64,000 bases of DNA from Hysterangium stoloniferum (taxonomy: Eukaryota > Basidiomycota > Agaricomycetes > Hysterangiales > Hysterangiaceae), in contig WHVD01000001.1 of assembly GCA_015178975.1 (NCBI GenBank), positions 3,658,001 to 3,722,000 of the forward strand, given 5' to 3'. The notes beneath the pieces are model-generated. The model ran no database searches and was not told the DNA's origin. It saw only the letters and a program-made list of their open reading frames with translations. Of the stretch, positions 54,801 to 64,000 are shown piece after piece. The position numbers and the translations under genes were made by a program. Position 1 is the stretch's first letter, and every line of letters starts with the position of its first letter.

Positions 54801-55929
54801 CTCTGTTGGTGCAGCTCGGATCTTTTTCAAGGATGTGTGGAAGCATCATGGACTTCCACAGCGAGTTATCTCAGATCGTGGATCACAGTTTGCAAGTCAG
54901 TTCACTTGGGAATTATACCGACTCCTTGGTATTCAACCAGCCTATTCCACAGCCTACCACCCTCAGACTGATGGACAGACTTAACGAGTCAACCACGAGT
55001 TGGAGACATATCTACAGATTTTTGTAAATCAGCACCAATCAGACTGGGTTGATCTTCTCCCACTTGCAGAATTCCAATATAACAACCATATCCATGCATC
55101 TACACAACAGACACCATTCATGTTAGACTGTGGACGTCATCCACGAATGGGTTTTGAACCAAACCTTCGATCCAATAAGGTAGAATCAGTAAATGATCTT
55201 TGAGATCGAATGGCTGAAACTCTTGAGGAGGCAAAAGCAGCACTGGCTAAAGCAAAGGATGACATGACAAAGTACTATAACCGTCGGCGAACCCCAGCAC
55301 CAAACTTCAAGGCAGAAGACCACGTTTTCCTAGATGCCAGTGATATTCAAATGGCCCAGCCCTCAAAGAAGCTTTCACACCTTCGATTAGGGCCACTTAA
55401 GGTACTTGAACAGGTCTCACCAATTGCCTATAGATTGGAACTGCCCAGGTCCATGAACAGACTTCACCCAGTCTTCAATGTGGTGAAACTGACACCAAAG
55501 ATTGAGGATCCAATCACTGGCCGCCATGCTAAACCACCACCAGATCCAATAGTGGTAGAAGGAGAGATTGAGTATGAGGTTGAGAAGGTATTGGACAGTA
55601 GATGGAGATATGGAAGAATTGAATACCTCATAAAATGGCAAGGTTTCGGCATGGAACATAATAGCTGGGAACCAGGACATAAGGTATTCGCCCCTGCCTT
55701 GACAGCAGACTTCCACACACAACATCCAGAGGCAGTAACAATTCAGGGTCCTATTCAAGGATCAAGGCAACCTCCAACCACCACAGTACGAGCAACCCAG
55801 ACTCCAGGGTTTCGAAAGGTCAAGCCTGGACTCTACTGGCAGCAACACAATGTCGGGACGCCATACCTTAAAGGGGGGGTGATGTCAGGGGACAATCTTA
55901 AGTTTTCCATTTTCTCTGACTCTCCTTAA
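51893..55929 (+). pseudogene. Chromovirus E pol: protease, RT, RNase H, integrase, chromodomain
   Basis: Protease: ALVDCGATGLSIDQD (DCGA for the usual DSGA) and [57 protein letters not shown] at 53381-53392. RNase [10 protein letters not shown]. Integrase: zinc site around 54471-54610 (CDICMRTK), VDFIVDLPE, SDRGSQFAS; the catalytic Glu of GQTERVN is a TAA stop at 54982-54984. Chromodomain about 55565-55700 (EVEKVLDSRW, YLIKWQGF, NSWEP). Stops also at 52502, 53159, 53255, 54004, 54073, 54130 and 55201, and a frameshift near 53925. It ends at 55929 inside the 3' LTR. Confidence 0.92.
55869..55882 (+). promoter_or_regulatory. Polypurine tract of chromovirus E
   Basis: TAAAGGGGGGGTGA directly before the 3' LTR at 55883; likely primer site for plus-strand synthesis. 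Confidence 0.75.
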
Positions 55930-56183
55930 TATAGTTCATAAGTAAAGACTGAGAGGGGCACCTTGTTGTTATCACATTTTCAAACTCAGCTGCACTTTTA
56001 GTTAGTCACCCGCTAGCCGAGGATTCCTTAGACTTTTCTCTTCGGATTTCCTCTGCTAGGTAAGTAATATTGTATTCTACATGTATGTAATTAGACAGGT
56101 ATAAACTCACTTCGGATTTCCTCTGCTAGGACCCCAACTCAGTCATAGTGCGAGTTAGTGTGGTCTAGAGAGTCGCCCTTACA
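55883..56183 (+). repeat. 3' LTR of chromovirus E
   Basis: Same 301 bp as the 5' LTR except GTGG for GCAG near its end (56158-56163). Followed by the AACAT duplication. Confidence 0.95.
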
Positions 56184-56188
56184 AACAT

Positions 56189-56629
56189 ACCAAATCCACT
56201 AATAATGAAATCTAAACTAGTAAACATGAAATAAGATAAGTAAACACCAAGTTTGGTGTTAGGAACGGAATGGAGTGGAGCGGAGTCCGAATCGTGACAG
56301 GTCATTAGACCATAACAGGAATGGGGTGGAAGTGGAGTCCAAATCATAACAGGTCATTTGACCATAATGGGAATGGGGCTCAGTTAGAGAGCTGTCAGGT
56401 ATTCTGAGAGGAGTCTGGTGACTGGTATGTGGGACAGGGTCAGAGATAGACAGGTGTGGGTCCCGGCAGGTATTCTGGTCACTGATACATGAAGTGATGA
56501 AGGTTGAGCACAGGCAGGTCTGACATCCAGAGTCCAGTGGGTATTCCAGTAAACTGATAACTGGTGCATGTAGGGTGTGGGTGCATATATGGTAGTGCCT
56601 GGAGTCCGGTGGGTTTTCCGGTCGTAACA
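56189..56629 (-). repeat. LTR1 family, copy e, right part
   Basis: Resumes after the AACAT duplication (ACCAAATCCACTAATAATG), ending TTCCGGTCGTAACA at 56629. Continuous with 47889-48298 before E inserted. Confidence 0.85.
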
Positions 56630-56811
56630 ACATACCTCTACCCACCATCTACAAAAGAAGAGAATATTGTCCTGTCTGTTATTTACTGAATGAGGTTGAC
56701 ACCAGAACCTTTCACCTTACATGTTAAAAGTGTAAGGGAATGAATGGCCAGACTGGGAATTGAATCCAAGGCTTCTGCATATACATATACATAGCAAGGG
56801 TGTTACCAATT

Positions 56812-57304
56812 TGTTATGCTCCATTCCTGGATACTTAAATACTCCATACCCCTCCATTACAACTTCTTGATACAATGTCTGTCCATGGAACATTACTAGA
56901 TTCCATACTTCTGAACCTCACCCTTTGTTCCACATTTGGTAATTGGTCTGTGACTACTGTTCACCCATTCCCTTATTATGTTCCCATTTTGGAATCTGCA
57001 TTCCTAAGCCCATCTTATTTGTGATCCTAGTTCATAGTACAATAGCCATAACATCTATATTAGGCCAGCACATTTGTACTACACTGTAGATCTGATATCA
57101 ACTTAGTTTCTTATTCCTTCCATCTTTCTGTATGCTCAATATTCAGAACTCTTTGGAACTCTGAATATCCATAATCTTCTGGTGTAAGTCCGTCTGAAAT
57201 TAAGGACATCCTGAGCATTTGCATAGGGGCACAGATCTAGAAGTTTCCAAGTTCTGGTTATTTCCCAATAGTTCCAGAATATGTTTCCAACCTGACACTT
57301 AACA
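56812..57304 (+). repeat. LTR2 family copy, plus orientation
   Basis: TGTTATGCTCC ... CCTGACACTTAACA, 493 bp, matching LTR2 (ATTTGGTAATT, CTGATATCAACTTAGTTTCTT, GAACTCTTTGGAACTC). No convincing target duplication (CAATT versus ATATT). Confidence 0.75.
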
Positions 57305-57649
57305 ATATTCCAATAATTGTACTACAAGTCTGGGAGTATAATAAGACCTAATTGGAACTGTTTCCAAACTACGCATATAATAACAAGTCAGATAAATGAG
57401 GAAACAAGGATGGGGACAGATCAGGGAATAAGGGCAACAACAATAAACAAATGAATGAACATCTGTCAACTAGTCAGTTACAAAATGTGGAACAAAGGAA
57501 GTGAGTCAGAATATCCATGGATATCCAGTACTACATCTGGAAATGGATCTTAATGCTATAATGATGAAGTGTGCATATTTCTGGGAAAGGCACTGGTTCT
57601 GAGCAGGTCAGAACATTAGCATAGAGAAGTGACAAGGGTTGGCAGGGAT
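57305..57649. other. Spacer with partial inverted LTR2 sequence
   Basis: The stretch around 57440-57500 (GTCAACTAGTCAGTTACAAAATG) resembles LTR2 in reverse. No gene. Probably debris between two oppositely oriented LTR2s. Confidence 0.5.
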
Positions 57650-58144
57650 TGTTAAGTGTCAGATTGGAAACTTATTCTGGAACTATTGGGAAATAACCTG
57701 AACTTGGAAACTTCTGGATCTGTCCCCTTATGCAAATGCTCAGGATGTCCTTAATTTCAGAGGAGGGACTTACCCTAGAAGATTATGGATATTCAGAGTT
57801 CTGAAGAGTTCTGAATATCAATTGTACAGAAAGACAGAAGGAATAAGAAACTAAGTTGATATCAGATCTAAGGTGTAGTACAAATGGACTGGCCTAATAT
57901 AGACATTATTGCTATTGTTCTATGAACTAGGATCACAATAAGATGGGATTAGGAATGCAGATTCTGAAATGGGAACATAATAAGGGAATGGGTGAATAGT
58001 AGTTACAGACCAATTACCAAATGCAGAACAAAGGGTGAGATTCAGAAGCACAGGATCTAGTAATGTCCTGTGGATGGAAGTTGTTTTGGGAAGTTGTAAT
58101 GGAAAAGTATGGAAGATTGAAGTATCTGGGAACAGAGTGTAACA
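57650..58144 (-). repeat. LTR2 family copy: 3' LTR of a minus-strand gypsy
   Basis: TGTTAAGTGTC ... CAGAGTGTAACA on the plus strand, 495 bp. A polypurine tract follows on its right (complement of 58145-58157, GGGGGGGTAC), so the element body lies to the right on the minus strand. Confidence 0.8.
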
Positions 58145-58157
58145 GTACCCCCCCTGT
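58145..58157 (-). promoter_or_regulatory. Polypurine tract of the LTR2 gypsy
   Basis: Minus-strand CAGGGGGGGTAC next to TGTTACACTCTG. The same GGG-GTAC|TGT border occurs for LTR1 (40931-40943) and, as GGGAGGATAC, for LTR3 (58983-58996). Confidence 0.7.
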
Positions 58158-58311
58158 TAGGCCAAAGTCCCATAGAGGCAATTAGGTACTTGAGCTCTGA
58201 ACTGCCAGTTATTCATTATGTGTTGTGAAAATAACATATGACTGGAAGTAGAGAGTTTAGGGGGCAAACTTCCAAATAATTGATTAGCAATTTTTTCTTC
58301 ATCCAAACCAC

Positions 58312-58735
58312 CATGTCAATTCATCATTCACTGTTTGATACCATGCCAGGGCCTTCAGGTGCCAAAACTCCTGTGATGTCAAAGATAGAAGTGCTTAAGT
58401 TGAAATGACCACATATGGAGTTGAGGCTCCAACAGGAAGAGGAGGTGTGGCAATTGGTTCAGGAGTTGAAAGAGGTGGAGGTCACAGAGCAATCGGAAAA
58501 GAGTGTCAGGCAGAGGAGTTGCAGAAAAAAGTAGAGGAGGAGTGGTTACAGGTGGAAAGGGAAGAATGGAGGAGGGAAGTGTCACAAATTGAATATTCTT
58601 CAATAAAGTCAGATATTATTCTATTGATCGAACTTGAAAGCCTCATTTGACGAAGTATATATTCACCCTGTTGATGAAGTAAGAGGGTATTACCAGTTGC
58701 GAGAACTCACAGAAGTGTTGTTGAAGAAGTTATGA
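58312..58735 (+). pseudogene. Antisense accessory ORF in the LTR2 gypsy (coiled coil)
   Basis: ATG 58312 opens MSIHHSLFDTMPGPSGAK, then SKIEVLKLK, a stop (TGA, probably from CGA), and a strongly charged helix (ELRLQQEEEVWQLVQELKEVEV). A frameshift near 58500 leads to EELQKKVEEEWLQVEREEW, and later VYIHPVDEVRGYYQLRELTEV. It runs opposite to the retrotransposon and starts about 150 bp from the polypurine tract. The heptad-like Leu/Glu/Lys pattern indicates a coiled coil. Family unknown to me. It is cut off by LTR3 at 58759. Confidence 0.5.
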
Positions 58736-58758
58736 CAAGTGAGATTTGATTATTAATA

Positions 58759-58982
58759 TGTCACTAATTATCCAGATATTTTGACTGACTTCCCTGTGGC
58801 CCTTTTATGCTTTTCTTTGTATCATTATGACTATATTATGATCTAATAATGAAATCATTCATGACATTGAAATGAGACATGTCGAAAGAGATTTGATGTT
58901 GTCAAATAATATTTGGGTTTGTCGAGTCAAATATTACCTTTGAATGTTTGTGACAATGTTGTGACTTGTGACTGTTGTGACA
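58759..58982 (-). repeat. LTR3: 3' LTR of gypsy C
   Basis: TGTCACTAATT ... CTGTTGTGACA, 224 bp, with TGTCAC/GTGACA inverted ends and a polypurine tract on the right. The left edge is chosen from the inverted repeat and is less certain. The other LTR of C is not in the window, so the duplication (TAATA at 58754-58758?) cannot be checked. Confidence 0.65.
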
Positions 58983-58996
58983 GTATCCTCCCTTTG
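58983..58996 (-). promoter_or_regulatory. Polypurine tract of gypsy C
   Basis: Minus-strand CAAAGGGAGGATAC directly before TGTCACAACAG. Marks the 3' LTR border. Confidence 0.7.
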
Positions 58997-59061
58997 TGAC
59001 CGAGCCCACAAGGTCTGAGTTTGAAAAGTTTTCTTCGTCTATTTTCGTCTTCAATCAATCA

Positions 59062-60543
59062 ATGTCTGATATAGAAGGTGATTATTTTGAATCAGAATCC
59101 AAATTCTTGGGTTTCAAAGATAGAGATATAGTAGTTGATGCAGTTGGTAAGTCGATTTCTGGGATTTCTTAAAATTAGTTAATTAGTTATTTTTTAGAAG
59201 AAATTCCCAAAAAGTGGTTAGTGGATTGTGAAGAACTGTTCGATAAGGCAAATCGTAAAGGAATCAATACACAATGGGAATTTGAAGTGAAATCAGAAAA
59301 TTTGTAAGTTTTTCGATTTGTTGAATTTTCTTTGATTTTTGATAAGTTGTTTTTCAGTTGCATGATGTGTTTTAATACAAATTTTATGTGCAAGAAAACA
59401 AATGTTTCATTGAATTGCGATCACTGCAATCAATTGCATCGGGCTTGTTATTGGACCATAGGAGGGTGTTTATAATTACTATAATCTCAAATATTTAATA
59501 ATAAAAGTCTTATTTTTACAAAACTCCATCTTTAAATAGTGATATCTATTCTGAAACAATTATATCATCAAAAAACAACCATCAGAAATAGTTCTCCATA
59601 TTACATCTTATACAACCCATAGTTATTTAACAAATTCCATTGTATATAATTTCCTTCCTTTTACAGATCCCTACTAATACTTTTATTAGTACTTTGTTTT
59701 TTAAAAGTTGTAATGTAGTTATTTCCATGTAAAATATGTAAATATTATTGGAAATTTTTCATACCACAGCTGTCTTTATTAAGCAAAACCCCCTATATAT
59801 TCTGGGTATGTTGAATCAAGTAGAAATCTATTCAGATTGACAGATACATTCTGAAGTAATACATATGCATGGAATGGACTATCTAAAGGTATCTATTTTT
59901 TAAAAGTATTAGTGTTTCAAACTACTAATTTTTTTTATTGTCTACTTGTGTCCAGAAAGATTTCTTTAGTTTGTAATGTACAAGAGAGTTTAAAACTTTT
60001 TGAAAGTTTTAAAAACCATATTATGTTTGAATCACATCCCAGATGTTTAAATGACCTTTAGAGTATATTAGAATTTGGTATACTTAATAGTTTTTAGATA
60101 TCCTCCATAAATAGGCCAGCTGGAAAACCATGTCAAAGTCATAAGAAAAGTCAATACGTGATCGAGGAGTTGGACAATGAGATCAAAAATGGGAGTCCTG
60201 GAATTCACAAACTTGGGCAAAGGAAGAATATCTGTTGCAACATCATGTCAAGATTGTCGAACTTTTCAAGATGGTCGAGAAGGTCAGAGAATTGATTGGA
60301 TAACCACTTGGAAAAAGAAATGAAATTGATGAGCGAAAAAATGTCAGAAATGGAAAAGATGATTGAAGATTTAATTAGTGAGGTTAAAGTGTTTAGAGAT
60401 GATTTTTCAGTTTTGTTGAAGAAATTGATTGAAAGTAGGGATTTTAGCAAAGAGACTGATATCAGCATTAATAGTGGGAGATTTAGGGGGGCATGGTTTG
60501 ATAAGATGGCAGAATTGAGAGAAGAGGGAATTGAGGATTTATA
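59062..60543 (+). pseudogene. Spliced antisense accessory gene of gypsy C (Zn2Cys6-like)
   Basis: Convergent with pol. Exon 1 59062-59146 (MSDIEGDYFESESKFLG); intron 59147-59197 (GTAAGT...TTTTTAG, 51 bp); exon 2 59198-59303 (KKWLVDCEELFDKA); intron 59304-59357 (GTAAGT...TTTTCAG, 54 bp); exon 3 from 59358. Both junctions preserve frame and join into a Cys pattern C-x2-C-x6-C-x8-C-x2-C-x6-C, which fits a Zn2Cys6 binuclear cluster. It may stop at 59474, or a third intron (donor 59466, acceptor 60097) leads to a basic segment and a coiled-coil tail (KLMSEKMSEMEKMIEDL) ending ...GIEDL at 60543, with two frameshifts. Function unknown; DNA binding is possible. Confidence 0.6.
59475..60097. other. 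AT-rich stretch inside the antisense gene
   Basis: About 620 bp without ORFs, ending TTTTTAG. It is either a long third intron, possibly enlarged by an insertion, or spacer. No terminal repeats recognised. Confidence 0.45.
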
Positions 60544-60655
60544 GACACTTGATATTTTGATTTAATTGATTTTTTGGTGTTTTGATTATTTTTTGATTTT
60601 GTTGAATAAATGTTGAAATAAGTGTCAAAAGATAGTTTTGTTAAATTTTCAATGC

Positions 60656-63243
60656 TGTGGAAGATTTGGATATTTTTGATGAAATTCTTCGATAAGGTCG
60701 AAAGCATATTCGAGATCTTGAGATCCTAACCACAAAGTTTCTTTGTCTGTTCCTTCATACCCTAACCAAGCAACTAAATATCATAACGAGTCTTTATATC
60801 TTTTATCGAATTTTCAATCCAAAATTTCTTGAATTTCATATTTGGGTTCTTCAACATAAATTGGTGGTGGAGGAGGTTGTTTTCAATTTGGGAAAGGATT
60901 GGGATAAAACAGTTCTAACATTGAAATGTGAAAGATGGGGTCAATTCCTTTGAGATGATTGGGAAGTTTTAATGTATACGAATGAGATCCTGGTCGAGCA
61001 ATGATTTCAAATGGGCCTAATAATTTTTCCAATAATTTTTTTGATGGTCGAGTTGTTCAAATAAAGTTGGATCATACAAAGACTTGAGAATGGATCGGGA
61101 AATCGAATGATTCTTTTCGATGATGTCAGAATATTTTTGATAATGTATTTGCACTTTCTAGATATTTGATTTGAGATGTTTATGTAGAGCTTCAAGATCT
61201 GTCATATAATCGTGAGCAAGAGTGAAAGCTAGATCTTTTTCAGGGTGAATTTCTAACAATGGATGATAACCTTTATTAGCAAAAAATGGTGTTTCACCAG
61301 TTGTTTCGGAAGGTGCATTGTTATAAGTGAATTCAGCTAAAGGGAGTAATTCAGCCCAATTGTCTTGTTGATAATTGGAATATATTCGTAAATATTGTTC
61401 AAGGGTTTGATTGACTTGTTCGGTTTGTCCATTGCCTTCAGGATGGTATCCCAAAGTGAAATGTAATTTCATGTTGAGTGCTGTTCCGAGAGATTGAAAG
61501 AAATGCGACACAAATTTGGATCCTCGATCGGAAGTTACATGACTTGGAACTCCATGTTTTGAAAAGACATGTAATATGAAAAGTCAAGTGAGTTTGGGAG
61601 CATTGATTGTAGTATAAGTTGGAATAAATATTGCTTGTTTTGAAAGTCGATCGACAATTACGAGTATTGAGTTGTAACCATTTGAGGTTGGTAATTTAAA
61701 ATCCATCAAGATCGAATGCCATGGTCGAAGAGGGATCAGAAGTTGCTTAAGTAATCCAATGGGTCGATGTTGTGGAGTTTTTGATTTTGTACATGTTACG
61801 CATGATCAACTAAAATATTGAATATCTTGTCAAAGTCGTGGCCAAAAGAAATCTCAATATATGTATTGTTCAATACATTTTTGTTTAACCTAAATGGCCT
61901 GCGGTAATATGATCATGTCTTGATTGAAGAATTTGAAGTTGAAGAATTTGATGATCAGGAACATAAATTCTGTTTCAGAAACATAAAAAGTCTTGTTTGT
62001 TCCATTGCCAATCTTCTTTGGTACTGTCGTAAATCTGTTGAATTTTGTCAAGAGTAAATTGATCTTCTTTTTGAGTTTTGAATATATATTTTAATAGTTG
62101 AACCATATCCATAATAAGAGTAGCTTTTCTCACTATTGGAAGATAATATGTTGCATTTAAGGAAACTTTGATTTGTTCATTCGTAAATACTAGTTGAAGA
62201 TCAGTTGGATTCTTTTTTGAGTAGTCGGGTTCATTCAGATAAACATCATTTCTTCTTGAAAGAACACCTGTTTTCAAATTTAGTTTTCCCAGTCGAAATT
62301 GAATAATTAAATTGAAAGTTGATAAATATTCTGCCCATTGAGCTTGTCGTTGAGACAAAATTCAAGTTGTTGCAAAATATTCGAGATTCTTGTGATCCAT
62401 TAAAAGTTCAATGGGTTCTTTTGTTCCTTCGAAATAATGTTGCCAAATTTTGAAAGATTCGAATATTGCCAATAATTCTTTGTTGTAAGTATTACAATCT
62501 TTTTTGGAGGTCAAAAGAGTTCTTGAATGATAAGCAACTGGATGAATTTCATTATTGGGAGTCTGCATAGAAAATATTGAAGCTATAGCATGATCAGAAG
62601 TGTCAGTTTCAATTATAGTCTGGATTCCAATGAATTAAAATCAGAGCTGTTGTAAATTCTTTTTTCAAATAGTTAAATGCATGTCGACATTTTTCATCGA
62701 AATGCCATTGAACCTTTTTTCGAGTAAGTTGAGTCAATGGTAAAATGATTTCAGAATAACTTGGAATAAATCTTTGATAGAAATTCACGAATCCTAAAAA
62801 TGATTGAATGTTGTGGACTTTTTGTGGTTCAGGCCAATCTTGAATAACTTTGATTTTTTCTTCGTCCATATATACATCTTGAGGAGAAATAACATATCCT
62901 AAAAATTCGACACAGGTTTTGTGAAATTTGCATTTTTCAGGTTTTCCAAATAATCAATTTTGTCAAAGCCATCGAAGAACTTCTTGAACAGGTTGTAAAT
63001 GTTCTTTGAGATTATTGGAAAATATTAATATGTCATCGAGATAGATAATTACCCAAATATCAAGTAAATCTGAAAATATTTAATTCATTAATTGTTGGAA
63101 GGTTGCTGGAGCATTGCATAGTCCAAAAGACATAACCAAATATTTGAAAGATCCATATCGAGTCCGAAAGGCTGTTTTCCATTCATCACCTGGAGCAATC
63201 CTAACTAGATTATAGGCACCTCGGAGATCGATTTTTGTAAAAT
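60656..63243 (-). pseudogene. gypsy C pol: RT, RNase H, integrase, chromodomain
   Basis: AT-rich chromovirus on the minus strand. RT begins at [14 protein letters not shown] (about 63230) with YLDD near 63036; then FLGFVNFYQRFIPSYSE, RNase H (MDHKNLEYF, 62380), integrase zinc site (AGHLG, CVTCTKSK), catalytic blocks MDFKLP, SDRGSKFVS and GNGQTEQVN (Glu kept), and a chromodomain near 60690-60840 (YEIQEILD, YLVAWLGYEGTDKETLW) ending NLPQH. Several stops, e.g. near 62360, 61975 and 61590. RT fingers, protease and gag are lost at 63244. The AT-richness differs from neighbouring elements. Confidence 0.88.
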
Positions 63244-63690
63244 ATTTCACCGAGTGGAATACTTAGTGTAAAGTCAATGAAGATGTAAGTGGGTGTTCTG
63301 AGTTGATATTCTGATTGCCTAGTAACTACAACTACAGCAGGTTCATATACAAGTTATCGGCATCTAGAAAATACTAACTAAGGGAAGAGCAGAAACATTA
63401 TTTGACAAATAAACTTGACTAGGAACAGGAAGGTTACAATAAGTTTGGAGGCCATGATTAACTGAGAGTGGGATTACAAGAAAAGCAAATAGTCCGAGGG
63501 TTACAAGTATATATAGGCATATGTGAAACATAGAGTAGAACAGATCATCATAATTAAAAGGGACGTATCAGAGTATAACCAGATAGTAGGAGTATATTTT
63601 GATGGGGTGTAAACAGGGTTTGATCGCCAAATAGCTATTTTTTCGCAGATTTTGAAGGAAACGAATATATCTGATTCTCGATTATGCTAA
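63244..63690. other. Junction sequence, possibly LTR-like
   Basis: Gypsy C homology ends at about 63243. The following stretch has a TATATATAGG near 63512 and no ORF. It may be part of an LTR, but I cannot define ends. Confidence 0.35.
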
Positions 63691-64000
63691 TTTCAATTAT
63701 AAAGCATACATCAGCATCGGGCAACCGACAGTTTCCGATGTGATGACTTGATCGATAACTTGAAATGTCGATAGGTGGCAATAACCTCGGGGACCATCTG
63801 GTTGCAACACGGATTCCTTTTTGGCCAGGGATCTAGGTTTATGAGCCCACTCATTGGCATTGTGAATTAGTCCAATGGTTTCTCCTCACCTAATAATTTG
63901 GGGCATCAGGGGGTTGGTAAGGGGTATAACAGCCTTTTCCTTAGAGATGATAGTGGTGGGGGCAGCTATTATAGTTCCATCATCATTTTTCAGGACAATT
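63690..64000 (-). pseudogene. gypsy D fragment: protease-RT linker
   Basis: The minus strand from 64000 reads NDDGTIIAAPTTIISKEKAV, IPLTNPLMPQIIR, a TGA, then GETIGLIHNANEWAHKP. The pattern (N-P... R-K-G-E-x-x-G) is that of the region after the retropepsin in gypsy Pol. The stop fits CGA to TGA. The element continues beyond the window. Confidence 0.55.

Larger units (their letters stand above)
48299..56183 (+). mobile_element. Full-length Ty3/gypsy chromovirus E with nested solo LTR
   Basis: 7,885 bp between perfect AACAT duplications (48294-48298 and 56184-56188); 301-bp LTRs at both ends; gag, protease, RT, RNase H, integrase and chromodomain in order on the plus strand. Without the LTR-L insert and its duplication it is about 5.9 kb. 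The chromodomain places it among chromoviruses. LTR identity of 299/301 suggests recent insertion, yet at least eight stop codons and two frameshifts disable it. Confidence 0.95.

Noticed and set aside
56807-57309. Target duplication for LTR2 at 56812-57304
   Set aside because: The flanks CAATT and ATATT differ at two of five bases; not claimed.
1-64000. RIP (repeat-induced point mutation, CpA context) as the decay process
   Set aside because: The diagnostic changes I could compare are at CpG (CGA to TGA, CG to CA/TG), and many CpA sites in repeats are unchanged. A quantitative dinucleotide test would decide.
1-64000. tRNA or rRNA genes
   Set aside because: No cloverleaf with both box sequences and no rRNA-like stretch was found by eye; a tRNAscan/Infernal run would be decisive.

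Overview
The window looks like a transposon graveyard from a filamentous fungus, most likely an Agaricomycete (mushroom-forming basidiomycete). I infer this from the mixture of Ty3/gypsy chromoviruses, Ty1/copia elements, PIF1-type Helitrons and a FAR1/SWIM-type MULE, from candidate introns of about 50 bp with GTAAGT donors, and from heavy CpG-to-TpG/CpA decay of repeats. A repeat-rich ascomycete cannot be excluded from sequence alone. I found no convincing host gene, tRNA, rRNA or CRISPR array. Almost every recognisable coding segment belongs to a mobile element and nearly all are broken.

Layout. 1-5939: a minus-strand gypsy element (A), opened by two solo LTRs and itself inserted into a minus-strand Helitron (H1). 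5940-12984: the H1 N-terminal half, interrupted by an unclassified 1.4 kb insert and a 375-bp foldback element, then a second minus-strand Helitron fragment (H4) carrying a micro-inversion. 12985-21925: two plus-strand Helitrons, a deletion derivative (H2) and a nearly complete but decayed one (H3). 21940-29800: a belt of unrelated minisatellites alternating with Helitron tail modules. 29886-36016: a 0.86 kb VNTR, the end of a copia element, a MULE with 9-bp target duplication inside the copia LTR, and a SINE-like insert inside the MULE.

36624-47863: clustered LTRs of two gypsy families and a second broken gypsy (B) that hosts a complete gag-only copia-type element (TR-GAG). 47889-56629: a gypsy LTR split by a full-length chromovirus (E, 48299-56183) with paired LTRs and a target duplication, whose gag is in turn split by a 2 kb solo LTR. 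56812-64000: more gypsy LTRs and an AT-rich chromovirus (C) with an antisense, apparently spliced accessory gene between its pol and its 3' LTR. A neighbouring gypsy family has an antisense ORF in the same place.

How the parts relate. Insertion order can be read from 5-bp (LTR), 9-bp (MULE) and 15-bp (SINE) target duplications. Stop codons are frequently TGA where the family expects CGA, and the two LTRs of element E differ only by CA versus TG at one site. Both point to CpG methylation and deamination as the main decay force. The most interesting candidates are the antisense accessory genes, the row of covarying hairpins downstream of the TATA box in the long LTR family, and the TR-GAG element.
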